In this document: in pieces, positions 7,224 through 13,502 of the stretch
Layout of the letters: each line of letters opens with the position of its first letter
Position numbering within the stretch: position 1 is the stretch's first letter
NCBI GenBank assembly: GCA_036005845.1
Contig: DASYQD010000160.1
Coordinates: forward strand, 1 to 17,704
Length of the DNA stretch: 17,704 bases
Direction of reading: 5' to 3'
Origin: DASYQD01 sp036005845
GTDB taxonomy: Bacteria; Acidobacteriota; Thermoanaerobaculia; Multivoradales; JAIOJS01
The notes under the pieces: model-generated
The model's database searches: none
What the model saw: only the letters and a program-made list of their open reading frames with translations
Told to the model about the DNA's origin: nothing
Position numbers and translations under genes: made by a program

Positions 7224-7769
7224 TCAGGCTCCGACTTGCGCCTGGTGATGGCGAATGTGTTGGGTGAGGAAACGCACGCCGTCCTCGGCACCGAGCGGGC
7301 CGAGGAAGGGATGCGTGATCTTCGCCTTCCCGGCGCCGCTCTCGCGCACCGCTGCGAAGAACGCCTCGCCCTCGCTGCGCAGCGCGGCGAGCAGCGCCGC
7401 GCGCTCGAACGGACCGTCGCCCGGCCGGATCTTGCGCACCGCCGGAGCACCCTTGGGAAAGCGGCCCTTGCTCAAGATCGCCGGCAGGTAGAGGAAGCGG
7501 AACAACCGCCGCTGCCACCACTTCGTACGCACGCGCATGCCCCCCTGTCCAGCGATCTCGGCGCGAGCGACGGCGTAAGTCAGCCGCAGGTGCTCGGCGA
7601 TCTGGGCGGGCGACCATTTGTCGCCGGGACGCGCGGCGTTCCAGGCCTCGGCGGCGAGGTGCTCGGCGGCGGTGATGAACGCGAGCAGCGCCTCGCGGTG
7701 GTCGGCCAGCTCGCGCTCGAGGCGCGTCGTCGTGACAGCAGGCGCGGCCGCGACCACAGTCTCGCTCAC
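7224..7769 (-). CDS. DinB-like four-helix metal-binding protein
   Basis: 181 aa from a GTG that forms a GTGA overlap with the upstream cupin. The pattern fits the DinB/YfiT-like superfamily: an N-terminal helix with an ELADHREALLAFITAAEHL amphipathic pattern, KWSPAQIAEHL (51-61) contributing His60, and a C-terminal HIRHHQAQV (171-179) supplying the remaining metal-site histidines. Family members include thiol S-transferases and many uncharacterised damage- or stress-related proteins, so the reaction is unknown here. No membrane or signal segment is seen, so it is cytoplasmic. Confidence 0.8.
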   Translation of the reverse strand: MSETVVAAAPAVTTTRLERELADHREALLAFITAAEHLAAEAWNAARPGDKWSPAQIAEHLRLTYAVARAEIAGQGGMRVRTKWWQRRLFRFLYLPAILSKGRFPKGAPAVRKIRPGDGPFERAALLAALRSEGEAFFAAVRESGAGKAKITHPFLGPLGAEDGVRFLTQHIRHHQAQVGA

Positions 7770-8143
7770 GCCGGGCCCTTCAGCTCGACGAGCACGATCC
7801 GGATCGTAGTGGTGCCGATGTTCTCGGCCCAGTGCGTCACCGGGTCGCGGTAGATCGTCTCGCCGGTGGCGAGCTCCACCTCGCTGACCGTGCCGTCGGC
7901 GGCGTGGTTGCGCACCTTGCCGCCGGCGATGACGTAGATCACATAGGCCGGATGCGAGTGCATCTGCTCCTTAGCGCCAGGCGGCAGCGCCGCCTCGAGC
8001 ACGCGCACTCGGTTGTTCTCGAGCTTGACGCGAATCGTCTTCGCGTTCACCACCGCCGGGTCCTGCGCGGGAGCGCGCTGCGGGCTGAGCAGTAAGAGGG
8101 CGGTAGCTGCCGCGGCAAGCAACAACGACTTCGTCAGCTTCAT
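7766..8143 (-). CDS. Secreted single-domain cupin
   Basis: 125 aa. A clear signal peptide (SLLLAAAATALLLLSPQRAPAQ) should be cleaved near residue 27. The mature domain holds cupin motif 1 (PGAKEQMHSHPAYVIYVIAG, with His62 and His64) and motif 2 (GETIYRDPVTHWAENIG, with His104). The usual motif-1 glutamate is not evident, so the metal site may be three-histidine. Start ATG 8143 has AGGAGG at 10 nt. It is the first gene of the cupin, DinB-like, secreted-hypothetical run. Function is unknown; periplasmic cupins often bind small ligands or metals. Confidence 0.85.
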   Translation of the reverse strand: MKLTKSLLLAAAATALLLLSPQRAPAQDPAVVNAKTIRVKLENNRVRVLEAALPPGAKEQMHSHPAYVIYVIAGGKVRNHAADGTVSEVELATGETIYRDPVTHWAENIGTTTIRIVLVELKGPA

Positions 8144-8174
8144 CTCTTCGGACCTCCTGGGGCTTCGCAGCAGT

Positions 8175-8584
8175 CTACTCGCCGCCCTGCTCCGCGCCGG
8201 CGCGCCGACGCGCTCGCGACAGCAGGACGAGCACGGTGAACGCGACGAGAAAAGCCGGCACCGCGGTGATCAGCGGGAACAACAGCAGGGCCAGCGGTGC
8301 GAACGTATGGGAGGTTACCCAGATCGCGAGCACGAACGCACCCGCCGCAACAGCGGCCGCAACGTGCAACGCCGCGCGAATAGGCAGGCTGCGCAGCTTC
8401 GCGTGCTCGTACGCGATGTGGAGAGCGAAGGCGCCGGCGCAGGCGAGCCAGCCGCTACACGCCATGCGGCTCGCATCGTGCCGGGCTGCGCGGCGAGCGC
8501 GGGAACGGAGATGCCGACGGCCGCGTACACCAGTGCGACCAGCAACGCCACACGCCACCAACGCCGATCAGCCGGCGAGCTCAT
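8175..8584 (-). pseudogene. Frameshifted small four-helix membrane protein
   Basis: The start at 8584 is excellent (GGAGG 8 nt before ATG) and gives MSSPADRRWWRVALLVALVY with a first membrane helix. Near 8449-8455 that frame turns into an Arg/Ser-rich nonsense tail ending at 8315. The neighbouring minus frame carries on with coherent membrane sequence: WLACAGAFALHIAYEH, ALHVAAAVAAGAFVLAIWV, then a long hydrophobic C-terminus ending LLSRARRRAGAEQGGE at 8175. Adding one base around 8450 (GTAGCGGC-TGGCTC) joins them as a roughly 135-aa protein with four helices. It may be a true pseudogene or a 1-nt sequencing/assembly error. Function is unknown. Confidence 0.8.
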
Positions 8585-8662
8585 GCGATCGACCTCCGTG
8601 CGCCAGGAGCGCTAGCGCGCAGCCGGCTTCGGCCGCCGGCCTTCGCAAGCGGCCAAGCGGCG

Positions 8663-9316
8663 TCACCGCGAACCGAGCGGCCACAGCCCGAGTGCCTTGT
8701 CGGCAAAGCGCGGGTCCTCGACCGACGCCGCTTCGCTGATCAGCCGCAGCGGCGGGCCGAGGGCGAACGGCGGCCGCTCGAGGTTCAGCGGCCGCCAGCC
8801 GCCGAGCGGCGCGTCTTCGTTCGCGTGCGGCCCGGTGAACGTGGTGGCCAGGAGGTAGCGCGAGCCGCTGCGCCGGAAGTTGCGCAACGCCGCCAACACC
8901 TGCCGCGTCTTCAGGTGGACGAGACAGTCGCGGCTGAGGATGAGATCGGCGCGCGGCAGCGGGTCGCGGATGACGTCGAGCGACACGAAGCGGCGATCGG
9001 CGCGCCCGTAACGCTCCCGGTTCTGCCGCACGAGCGCGTCGACGACCTCGATGCCGACGTAGCTGTCCAGCTCGACGTCGAGCTCGCGAAACCAGTGGAA
9101 GTCGCCGCAGCCCGCATCGGTGACGCTGCGGATCCGCAGCTCGGCAAACAGTGCCGGAAGCTCGTCGCGAATGGCCGCCGTGTTGAGCAGAGACGAGCCG
9201 CGGCCCGAGGCGGTCTCGGGCTCGCCCCAGCCGCGGCTCTCGAAGTGCCGCGTGAACGCGGCGCGCACGCTGCGCCGCGGCGCCACCAGCATCAGGGCTC
9301 GGCTGAGGACTCCCAC
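8663..9316 (-). CDS. Class I SAM-dependent methyltransferase
   Basis: 217 aa from a GTG at 9316. The SAM-binding glycine loop is VTDAGCGDFHWF (65-76), followed by the acidic end of beta2 (YVGIEVVDAL, 86-95) and a post-motif SRDCLVHL (128-135). The last third (FTGPHANEDAPLGGWRPLNL) is probably the substrate-binding region. The protein resembles stand-alone methyltransferases of surface-glycan or small-molecule pathways; the acceptor is unknown. It lies 4 nt downstream of the small hypothetical gene, so they are co-transcribed. An internal ATG at 9292 is an alternative start. Confidence 0.85.
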   Translation of the reverse strand: MGVLSRALMLVAPRRSVRAAFTRHFESRGWGEPETASGRGSSLLNTAAIRDELPALFAELRIRSVTDAGCGDFHWFRELDVELDSYVGIEVVDALVRQNRERYGRADRRFVSLDVIRDPLPRADLILSRDCLVHLKTRQVLAALRNFRRSGSRYLLATTFTGPHANEDAPLGGWRPLNLERPPFALGPPLRLISEAASVEDPRFADKALGLWPLGSR

Positions 9317-9320
9317 CGGC

Positions 9321-9710
9321 TTACGGGCAGTGCGGGTCGCGGGCTCGATGCTCGCGCATCTGCCCGTAAAGCGGCGTCAGCGTGGCGATCTCGCACGTGC
9401 CGTCGCCGAAGCTGTAGGTGGTGTCGAAGTCCTCGTAGCTGCGCGCGCGCCAGAGCCGCCCCTGCGGATCGACGACGAGCGAGTGACCGACGCCGCCGCG
9501 GAAGATCGTCGAGCCGTCCGTGCCCGCGTACACGCGGCAGGTCCAAGAACGCTCCGCCGGGTGCGCTGCCATGAACTGTTCGATCTCGCCGACCAGCCGC
9601 GCGAACAGCCGAGCGCGATCGGCGGCAGGAGCGCGCAGCGTCTGCGCGATCGCTCGACCGAGCATCGCGTCGGCGGGCGAAGTGACGACGCCGGATTGGA
9701 GGGTCGGCAT
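9321..9710 (-). CDS. Hypothetical protein, 129 aa
   Basis: Starts at ATG 9710; an upstream TTG at 9725 is possible but adds only five residues. The N-terminal half is helical (ADAMLGRAIAQTL, LFARLVGEIEQFMAAHP). The C-terminal half reads as beta strands with conserved-looking aromatic and Gly residues (SWTCRVYAGTDGSTIFRGGV, HSLVVDPQGRLWRARSYEDF). I know no named family with certainty. No signal peptide or membrane helix, so probably cytoplasmic. It is followed 4 nt later by the methyltransferase and may work with it. Confidence 0.7.
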   Translation of the reverse strand: MPTLQSGVVTSPADAMLGRAIAQTLRAPAADRARLFARLVGEIEQFMAAHPAERSWTCRVYAGTDGSTIFRGGVGHSLVVDPQGRLWRARSYEDFDTTYSFGDGTCEIATLTPLYGQMREHRARDPHCP

Positions 9711-9732
9711 GCCGCTAGCAGGCAAGGGGTGC

Positions 9733-9738
9733 GGGAGG
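9733..9738 (+). promoter_or_regulatory. Shine-Dalgarno GGGAGG for the 49-aa protein
   Basis: GGGAGG lies 7 nt before the ATG at 9746, the optimal spacing. This near-consensus site is the main support, apart from composition, that the short frame is translated. Confidence 0.75.
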
Positions 9739-9745
9739 CAACGCC

Positions 9746-9895
9746 ATGATTCGCAAGCTCATGAGCGGAGAATACCGGCTCTACTCGCGAAAGAAGGACG
9801 CCAAGACCGGCAAGCGCCGCAACCTCGGCACCTTCCGCACCCGCGCCGCCGCCGAGAAGCACGAGCGGGCCGTGCAGTTCTTCAAGCGCCACTGA
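9746..9895 (+). CDS. Small basic 49-aa protein
   Basis: ATG 9746 to TGA 9895 encodes MIRKLMSGEYRLYSRKKDAK followed by TGKRRNLGTFRTRAAAEKHE and RAVQFFKRH. It is strongly basic. A predicted beta-hairpin (EYRLYSRKK, RRNLGTF) followed by one helix (RAAAEKHERAVQFFKRH) resembles the small Arm/AP2-type DNA-binding fold found at the N-terminus of phage integrases, so nucleic-acid binding is a plausible inference. It is the only plus-strand gene between 2.4 and 16.4 kb and has a GGGAGG ribosome site. It is divergent from the 129-aa gene, with only 35 nt between starts. Its last 14 nt overlap the end of the convergent NTF2-like gene. Confidence 0.78.
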   Translation: MIRKLMSGEYRLYSRKKDAKTGKRRNLGTFRTRAAAEKHERAVQFFKRH

Positions 9896-10265
9896 CCAGC
9901 GTGCCCTGGTGGTACACGATGGTCCACTGGCTGCCGTCGTGCCGCCAGATCGTCGCCCGCCGGCTCAGCCGCGTTCCCTGGGCCAGTAGGTAGGTGAGGA
10001 GGAACGTGTCGGCGGCGAGCTGCTGGATCCGAAAGTCGCTGGTACGTAGATCCTCGTCGGGAGGGGTGCCGCCGGCGAACCGCCGTTCCAGCTCGTCCAG
10101 CACGACCTCGCGCTCGTAGCAGCGGCCTGACGCGCCGACCTCCCAGAACGACGGCGCCGTCATCGCCTCGAAGTCGGCGCGGGTGGTGCCGAGCTCGGGC
10201 CGGTGGAAGATCGGCTCCCGCCCGACGAGCTCGCGGAAGACGGCGCTGAGCTCGCGGTCGCTCAC
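9882..10265 (-). CDS. NTF2-like / DUF4440 (SnoaL-type) protein
   Basis: 127 aa from a GTG at 10265 that forms a GTGA overlap with the previous stop; GTG at 10274 would add three residues. The pattern is that of a cone-shaped NTF2-like fold: an N-terminal helix (SDRELSAVFRELVGREPIFH), FEAMTAPSFWEVGASGRCYE, and a C-terminal sheet (FLLTYLLAQGTRLSRRATIW, QWTIVYHQGTLV). DUF4440 proteins are used for small-molecule binding or as polyketide cyclase-like enzymes, most with unknown roles. It is the last gene of the orphan operon, and its 3' end overlaps the 49-aa gene on the other strand by 14 nt. Confidence 0.8.
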   Translation of the reverse strand: MSDRELSAVFRELVGREPIFHRPELGTTRADFEAMTAPSFWEVGASGRCYEREVVLDELERRFAGGTPPDEDLRTSDFRIQQLAADTFLLTYLLAQGTRLSRRATIWRHDGSQWTIVYHQGTLVSGA

Positions 10266-11044
10266 GACGGGCACCGCTGGTACGAGTAGACCTGGTGGCT
10301 GCCGTCAGATCGAATGACTGCGTATCGGGCAGTGGCCTCTCCGTTCCTGCACACCGGAGAGAAGTGGATGTCGAGCGAATCGAGCCAGTGGAGAGGATGC
10401 GCCGGAGATTTGGCGGTGGAGTAGGCGACGAGAATCGAATCGGCCTGATCATTGAAGCTGAGCTGGCTCCATGAGCCGTCGGGATACCGAGCGAGGACCA
10501 TGTAAGCGGGATCGGCTCCGAGGGCGGCCTCGCGCCAGAGCGGCAGCACGGCGGCTCGTCGATCTTCGTCGGCCGTTTGCTTGCCGAGCGCGTGGACCTC
10601 GAGACTGCGGCCGGTCCCCGCACGACGCCACTCCAGCAGCCACGGGTGTTTGCCCAGCAACTGGTCGACCCGATCGAACACCGCCATGAAGTCAGGCCAA
10701 GAGTATTGGGGCCTACCGTGGTCGAGCGGATCCAACCACCAAGCCGAATCCAGCACCTTGCCTGTCTTGGTGGTGACGATGGCCAAGATGGCCTCGTCCA
10801 TGAGGTTGGGAGAGCCTTGAATCGCCCGTTCCACCTCGAAGCGCCGGCCAAGAGCCGAGAATCCAGGAATCGACCGCGACAGTCGAGCCTCCTTCAGCCG
10901 CCTCGGCTTCGCCATCGAGAGCAGATTCTCTTCTTGGAAGATCGAGGTGCTCCCGAGATCCGCCTTCACTGGCAGGCAGATGACTGTTGCGACCGCAGTG
11001 AGGAGCGCGATCCTTGGTGCGATCTGCACACTCAAGAGGCGCAA
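10262..11044 (-). CDS. Secreted hypothetical protein, TTG start
   Basis: 260 aa. The frame is open to 11218, but the upstream part overlaps the preceding gene and is Arg/Ser-rich nonsense. The TTG at 11044 has GGGAG 7 nt upstream and gives a textbook signal peptide (RLLSVQIAPRIALLTAVATV, cleavage near residue 28, AxA-like VKA). The mature chain has many Trp and Tyr residues (SAWWLDPLD, YSWPDFMAVFDRV, HPWLLEWRRAGTG) and two Cys (in FSPVCRNGE and SYQRCPS) that could form a disulfide. I recognise no domain. It starts 4 nt after the previous stop and overlaps the NTF2-like gene by 4 nt, so it is in an operon. Confidence 0.75.
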   Translation of the reverse strand: MRLLSVQIAPRIALLTAVATVICLPVKADLGSTSIFQEENLLSMAKPRRLKEARLSRSIPGFSALGRRFEVERAIQGSPNLMDEAILAIVTTKTGKVLDSAWWLDPLDHGRPQYSWPDFMAVFDRVDQLLGKHPWLLEWRRAGTGRSLEVHALGKQTADEDRRAAVLPLWREAALGADPAYMVLARYPDGSWSQLSFNDQADSILVAYSTAKSPAHPLHWLDSLDIHFSPVCRNGEATARYAVIRSDGSHQVYSYQRCPS

Positions 11045-11048
11045 AGCT

Positions 11049-11402
11049 CTACTCCCGCCAATCGACCGCCTGGTAGTAGACGTCGCCGAAGCCCAGGCCC
11101 AACAGCGTGCCGAAGATTTTCCAGAAATCGGATTCGTAGTCCTCGAGGCTGCCCGGCTGCTTTCGCCGCGCGTCGGCCACCTCGACAGGGACGTCGAGGG
11201 CATGGTTCTTGGCGTCAAACTGGAGAGAGTCGGTAGGAACCGCGATCGATAGAGCCTTGAACTGCAGCTGCGAGAGGGCGGTGCGCGCGCCGGCCAAGAC
11301 CTCTTCCGTCAAGACCTCGGGTGCGATGAAGTGGAGCACGAAGCGCCAGCTCGGCAGGTCGTGGATCTTTTTCGGTGGGAAGAGCCAGTTGATCGCTGCC
11401 AC
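11049..11402 (-). CDS. Hypothetical protein, 117 aa, GTG start
   Basis: The GTG at 11402 follows AAGGAG at 5-nt spacing, so I prefer it to the TTG at 11417, which lies upstream of that site. The product begins MAAINWLFPPKKIHDLPSW and contains a helical middle (EVLAGARTALSQLQFKAL) and an aromatic C-terminus (DFWKIFGTLLGLGFGDVYYQ). No signal peptide or confident membrane helix. I recognise no family. It lies between the DUF2695-like and secreted 260-aa genes with gaps of 30 and 4 nt, so it is an operon member. It could be an accessory or immunity-type small protein, but nothing in the sequence proves it. Confidence 0.7.
   Translation of the reverse strand: MAAINWLFPPKKIHDLPSWRFVLHFIAPEVLTEEVLAGARTALSQLQFKALSIAVPTDSLQFDAKNHALDVPVEVADARRKQPGSLEDYESDFWKIFGTLLGLGFGDVYYQAVDWRE
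11052..11056 (-). promoter_or_regulatory. GGGAG ribosome binding site fixing the TTG start at 11044
   Basis: GGGAG lies 7 nt before TTG on the minus strand, inside the end of the preceding gene, which suggests translational coupling. Confidence 0.6.
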
Positions 11403-11407
11403 ACCTT

Positions 11408-11413
11408 CTCCTT
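11408..11413 (-). promoter_or_regulatory. AAGGAG ribosome binding site fixing the GTG start at 11402
   Basis: On the minus strand AAGGAG is followed by 5 nt and GTG. It decides between GTG 11402 and TTG 11417. Confidence 0.65.
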
Positions 11414-11432
11414 GCAATTGCCCGTCGATGCG

Positions 11433-12005
11433 TCAGGAGTGCGGCCCCTGCGGGCGATTCCGCCAATAGCGTCGCGCGAGCTCGCTGTGCGGCGCGACAT
11501 TGTAGAGGATCTCGCAGTCGCAGTAGCCGCCTTGGGCCATGAGAACGTGGAAGATGTCGAAGTGTTCATCGTCGCTGAAACCCTTCGACGGCAGGATGGA
11601 CTTCGCGACGCGGAAATCACCCGAACAGGTGGCGGGCTGCTCGGCGCGCGTGAACGCCTCGTCGAGGGCGCCAAAGAAGCCGCTCTTGCGCAGGATGTTC
11701 ATCACCGGCTCGGTGATGTCGCGAACCAGCTCTTCGTCCGGGTACACCAGGTCCGCCGGCGTTTCGCCGGGGGCGAGCTCGAACCATACGCTGTTCGTCA
11801 GCTCGCGCTCCCGGAACTCTGCCGGTATCAGGTGAGACAGATAATGAAATCGCTGCTGCGGATAGAGAACGGCGAACTTCTCGTCGCGGAAGTAGACAGC
11901 CCAGCGAGAGCGATCTTCCGGCCACGGCTCGACGCGGATGTCGATCGCGGGGTACGCATCCCGCAGGAACGTTTGCAGAGCTTCCTGGATCTCGACGGCG
12001 TTCAC
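11433..12005 (-). CDS. DUF2695-like protein
   Basis: 190 aa from GTG 12005, which has GGGGGG just upstream; GTG 12029 would add eight residues. Residues 145-185 (DDEHFDIFHVLMAQGGYCDC, then EILYNVAPHSELARRYWR) contain the GxCDCExLxNV pattern I associate with DUF2695. The paired Cys162/Cys164 with His147 and His153 nearby could form a metal site (inference). The N-terminal 120 residues are a separate region with aromatic-rich beta strands (RWAVYFRDEKFAVLYPQQRF) and an acidic helix. No signal peptide. Function is unknown. It follows the lipoprotein gene by 42 nt and precedes the 117-aa gene by 30 nt. Confidence 0.75.
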   Translation of the reverse strand: MNAVEIQEALQTFLRDAYPAIDIRVEPWPEDRSRWAVYFRDEKFAVLYPQQRFHYLSHLIPAEFRERELTNSVWFELAPGETPADLVYPDEELVRDITEPVMNILRKSGFFGALDEAFTRAEQPATCSGDFRVAKSILPSKGFSDDEHFDIFHVLMAQGGYCDCEILYNVAPHSELARRYWRNRPQGPHS

Positions 12006-12047
12006 GTTGCCCCCCGCAATCCGGCGCACGCGACGCCCGCACCCGAC

Positions 12048-12686
12048 CTACGGATTCCGCGGTTTGGCATCCTCCGGGCGGCTCCCCTCGAGGGTCGGCG
12101 AGCGGGTTGGCTTGCACATCGGGTCCCCATCGCGGCACATCCCGCGCAGAAGGATGTAGTCGCCGCTGACGGCGGTGAGCTGCAGATGGCTGCCGTTGTT
12201 CGTATAGCAGTCGCCGCTGCTGCGGTCCTTGATGTAGCAACTGATGCCGACGTTGCTGAGCGAGGGGTCGTCGGTGTTGCGCATGGTGGCCATGCCGATG
12301 AGGATTCGGGTGTTGTTGTCGGTCTTGGTCCACGAGCTCCACGCGGCTCTGCCGCCGGTGAAGGGCTCCGATCCGCCTTTGAAGCTGCCGTAGCAGGCAC
12401 CCGCGTAAGTCGTGGCCCAATCGGTCAATTGGCCATTCGTCAGGCAGTGATCGAGCCACCCCATGTCGAGGTGCGCATGGACGTAGGTGTCTCCCGCCTT
12501 GGCCTCGAGAGCGGCCTTGGCCTTACCCTGCTCGTAGCTCTCCGGCTCGGCCGGAGCGCCAGGGGTTCGAAAGCCCTGCGTCGCGGGCTTTCCCTGGACG
12601 CCCGCAGACGCCGGACGCTGATCGTTGGCGCTGCAGGCTGCGAGGAACGTCCCGAGCACGATGGCGAAGGCAAGGCGTCGCTTCAT
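12048..12686 (-). CDS. Cysteine-rich lipoprotein of unknown function
   Basis: 212 aa. The reading frame is open far upstream, but ATG 12686 has GGAGG at 5 nt and starts a lipoprotein signal, MKRRLAFAIVLGTFLAAC, with lipobox LAAC and lipidated Cys18. After a disordered linker (PASAGVQGKPATQGFRTPGA) the chain has a compact domain with several cysteines (DHCLTNG, GACYGSF, ISCYIKD, GDCYTNN, GMCRDGDPMCKP) that could form disulfides in the periplasm. No known domain recognised. The C-terminal PTLEGSRPEDAKPRNP is disordered. It is the probable first gene of the orphan operon, with a candidate promoter upstream. Confidence 0.78.
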   Translation of the reverse strand: MKRRLAFAIVLGTFLAACSANDQRPASAGVQGKPATQGFRTPGAPAEPESYEQGKAKAALEAKAGDTYVHAHLDMGWLDHCLTNGQLTDWATTYAGACYGSFKGGSEPFTGGRAAWSSWTKTDNNTRILIGMATMRNTDDPSLSNVGISCYIKDRSSGDCYTNNGSHLQLTAVSGDYILLRGMCRDGDPMCKPTRSPTLEGSRPEDAKPRNP

Positions 12687-12700
12687 GTCTACCTCCACTC

Positions 12701-12712
12701 CCCAACGTTGGG
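12701..12712. repeat. 12-bp perfect palindrome CCCAACGTTGGG, possible operator
   Basis: The palindrome lies 14 nt before the lipoprotein ATG, just upstream of its GGAGG site and downstream of the candidate -10. This is the expected place for a repressor site or 5' hairpin. No matching regulator gene is in the window. Confidence 0.4.
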
Positions 12713-12717
12713 TGCGC

Positions 12718-12746
12718 ACTCTCTTCGCCTCTGCGGCGCTTGTCAA
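12718..12746 (-). promoter_or_regulatory. Candidate sigma70-type promoter for the lipoprotein operon
   Basis: On the minus strand a perfect TTGACA (12741-12746) is followed after 17 nt by GAGAGT (12718-12723), about 32 nt before the lipoprotein start. The -35 is perfect, the -10 is poor. A 12-bp perfect palindrome CCCAACGTTGGG sits between the -10 and the ribosome site (12701-12712) and could be an operator. Confidence 0.4.
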
Positions 12747-12874
12747 TCCTGAGGAGAGGAAGATCGATTCCCTCCGCGGAGATGCGGACCTTGGGCCCAC
12801 GGCTGAGCGCAACGAGCCACCAGGCGACGAACGCCCAGAGGACGCTGCTTGCCAGACCGGGCAGATGGCCCGGC

Positions 12875-13465
12875 TTATGAGCTGGGCGGCGCCCGCCGCA
12901 GCGAGGGGTTCAAAACGAACCAGCCGATTGGAAGCCAGACGACGCCCTGAACGATCTGAGCGACTGCCGGTCCGAGCGGCCCAAAGATGACGGCATTGAT
13001 GAGTCCGACCGCCACGGTCCACGCAGACTGGAAACGCGATACCCGCCCCGCGCCGAATGCCGCGATGCCGACGGCGATCGGAGCGATCCATTGGTACCAG
13101 AGGCCGCCAAGAACGTAGACCCGGGTGATCTGTCCAGTCGCGGCGCAGTAGAGCCAGACTCCTGCGAACCAAGCTGCGCCAAGTGCCGCGAGCGCGAGAA
13201 ACGTCTTGATCGCCGCGCCGAATCTGGTCGCCACTCTGGCGAAGCCAAACAGGCCCGCGAAGAAGCCGATCGACTTGACCAGCGAAAGACTCGCGTATGC
13301 CCACCGCTGGACCGTCGGCACCGTGGCGAACCGAGATGGATCGCCGAGACCCGGCTCGGCGAGCACCCACAGGCCAGCTCCGGTCCCGGAGATGAGCGCT
13401 GCAAGAATGCACGCGACGCCGAGAGCTTCGTTTCTGATGCTCGTCTGCTGTGAGTCAGTGGCCAT
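12875..13465 (-). CDS. Polytopic membrane protein, six predicted helices
   Basis: 196 aa from ATG 13465, with GAGG at 7 nt. Hydrophobic segments lie at about residues 15-35, 57-77, 86-108, 118-138, 147-163 and 166-184, in an otherwise short protein, so nearly all of it is membrane-embedded. A 20-residue loop (AEPGLGDPSRFATVPTVQRW) follows helix 1. No transporter or enzyme motif is visible and I do not recognise the family. The IS5-type element sits about 37 nt upstream of its start, so insertion has probably separated it from its original promoter; its expression may now depend on the IS. Confidence 0.75.
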   Translation of the reverse strand: MATDSQQTSIRNEALGVACILAALISGTGAGLWVLAEPGLGDPSRFATVPTVQRWAYASLSLVKSIGFFAGLFGFARVATRFGAAIKTFLALAALGAAWFAGVWLYCAATGQITRVYVLGGLWYQWIAPIAVGIAAFGAGRVSRFQSAWTVAVGLINAVIFGPLGPAVAQIVQGVVWLPIGWFVLNPSLRRAPPSS

Positions 13466-13498
13466 TGAAGTACCTCGTCGAGCGCTGCTTCGTGCCGT

Positions 13499-13502
13499 CT
13501 AA
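13499..13502. repeat. Target-site duplication CTAA, left copy
   Basis: CTAA at 13499-13502 directly abuts the left inverted repeat. The same CTAA follows the right repeat at 14763-14766. A 4-bp YTAR duplication is characteristic of the IS5 group. Confidence 0.75.

Noticed and set aside
8621..8642. GCCGGC...GCCGGC hairpin downstream of the methyltransferase as an intrinsic terminator
   Set aside because: The stem is short, there is no T-run, and such hairpins are expected by chance at this GC.
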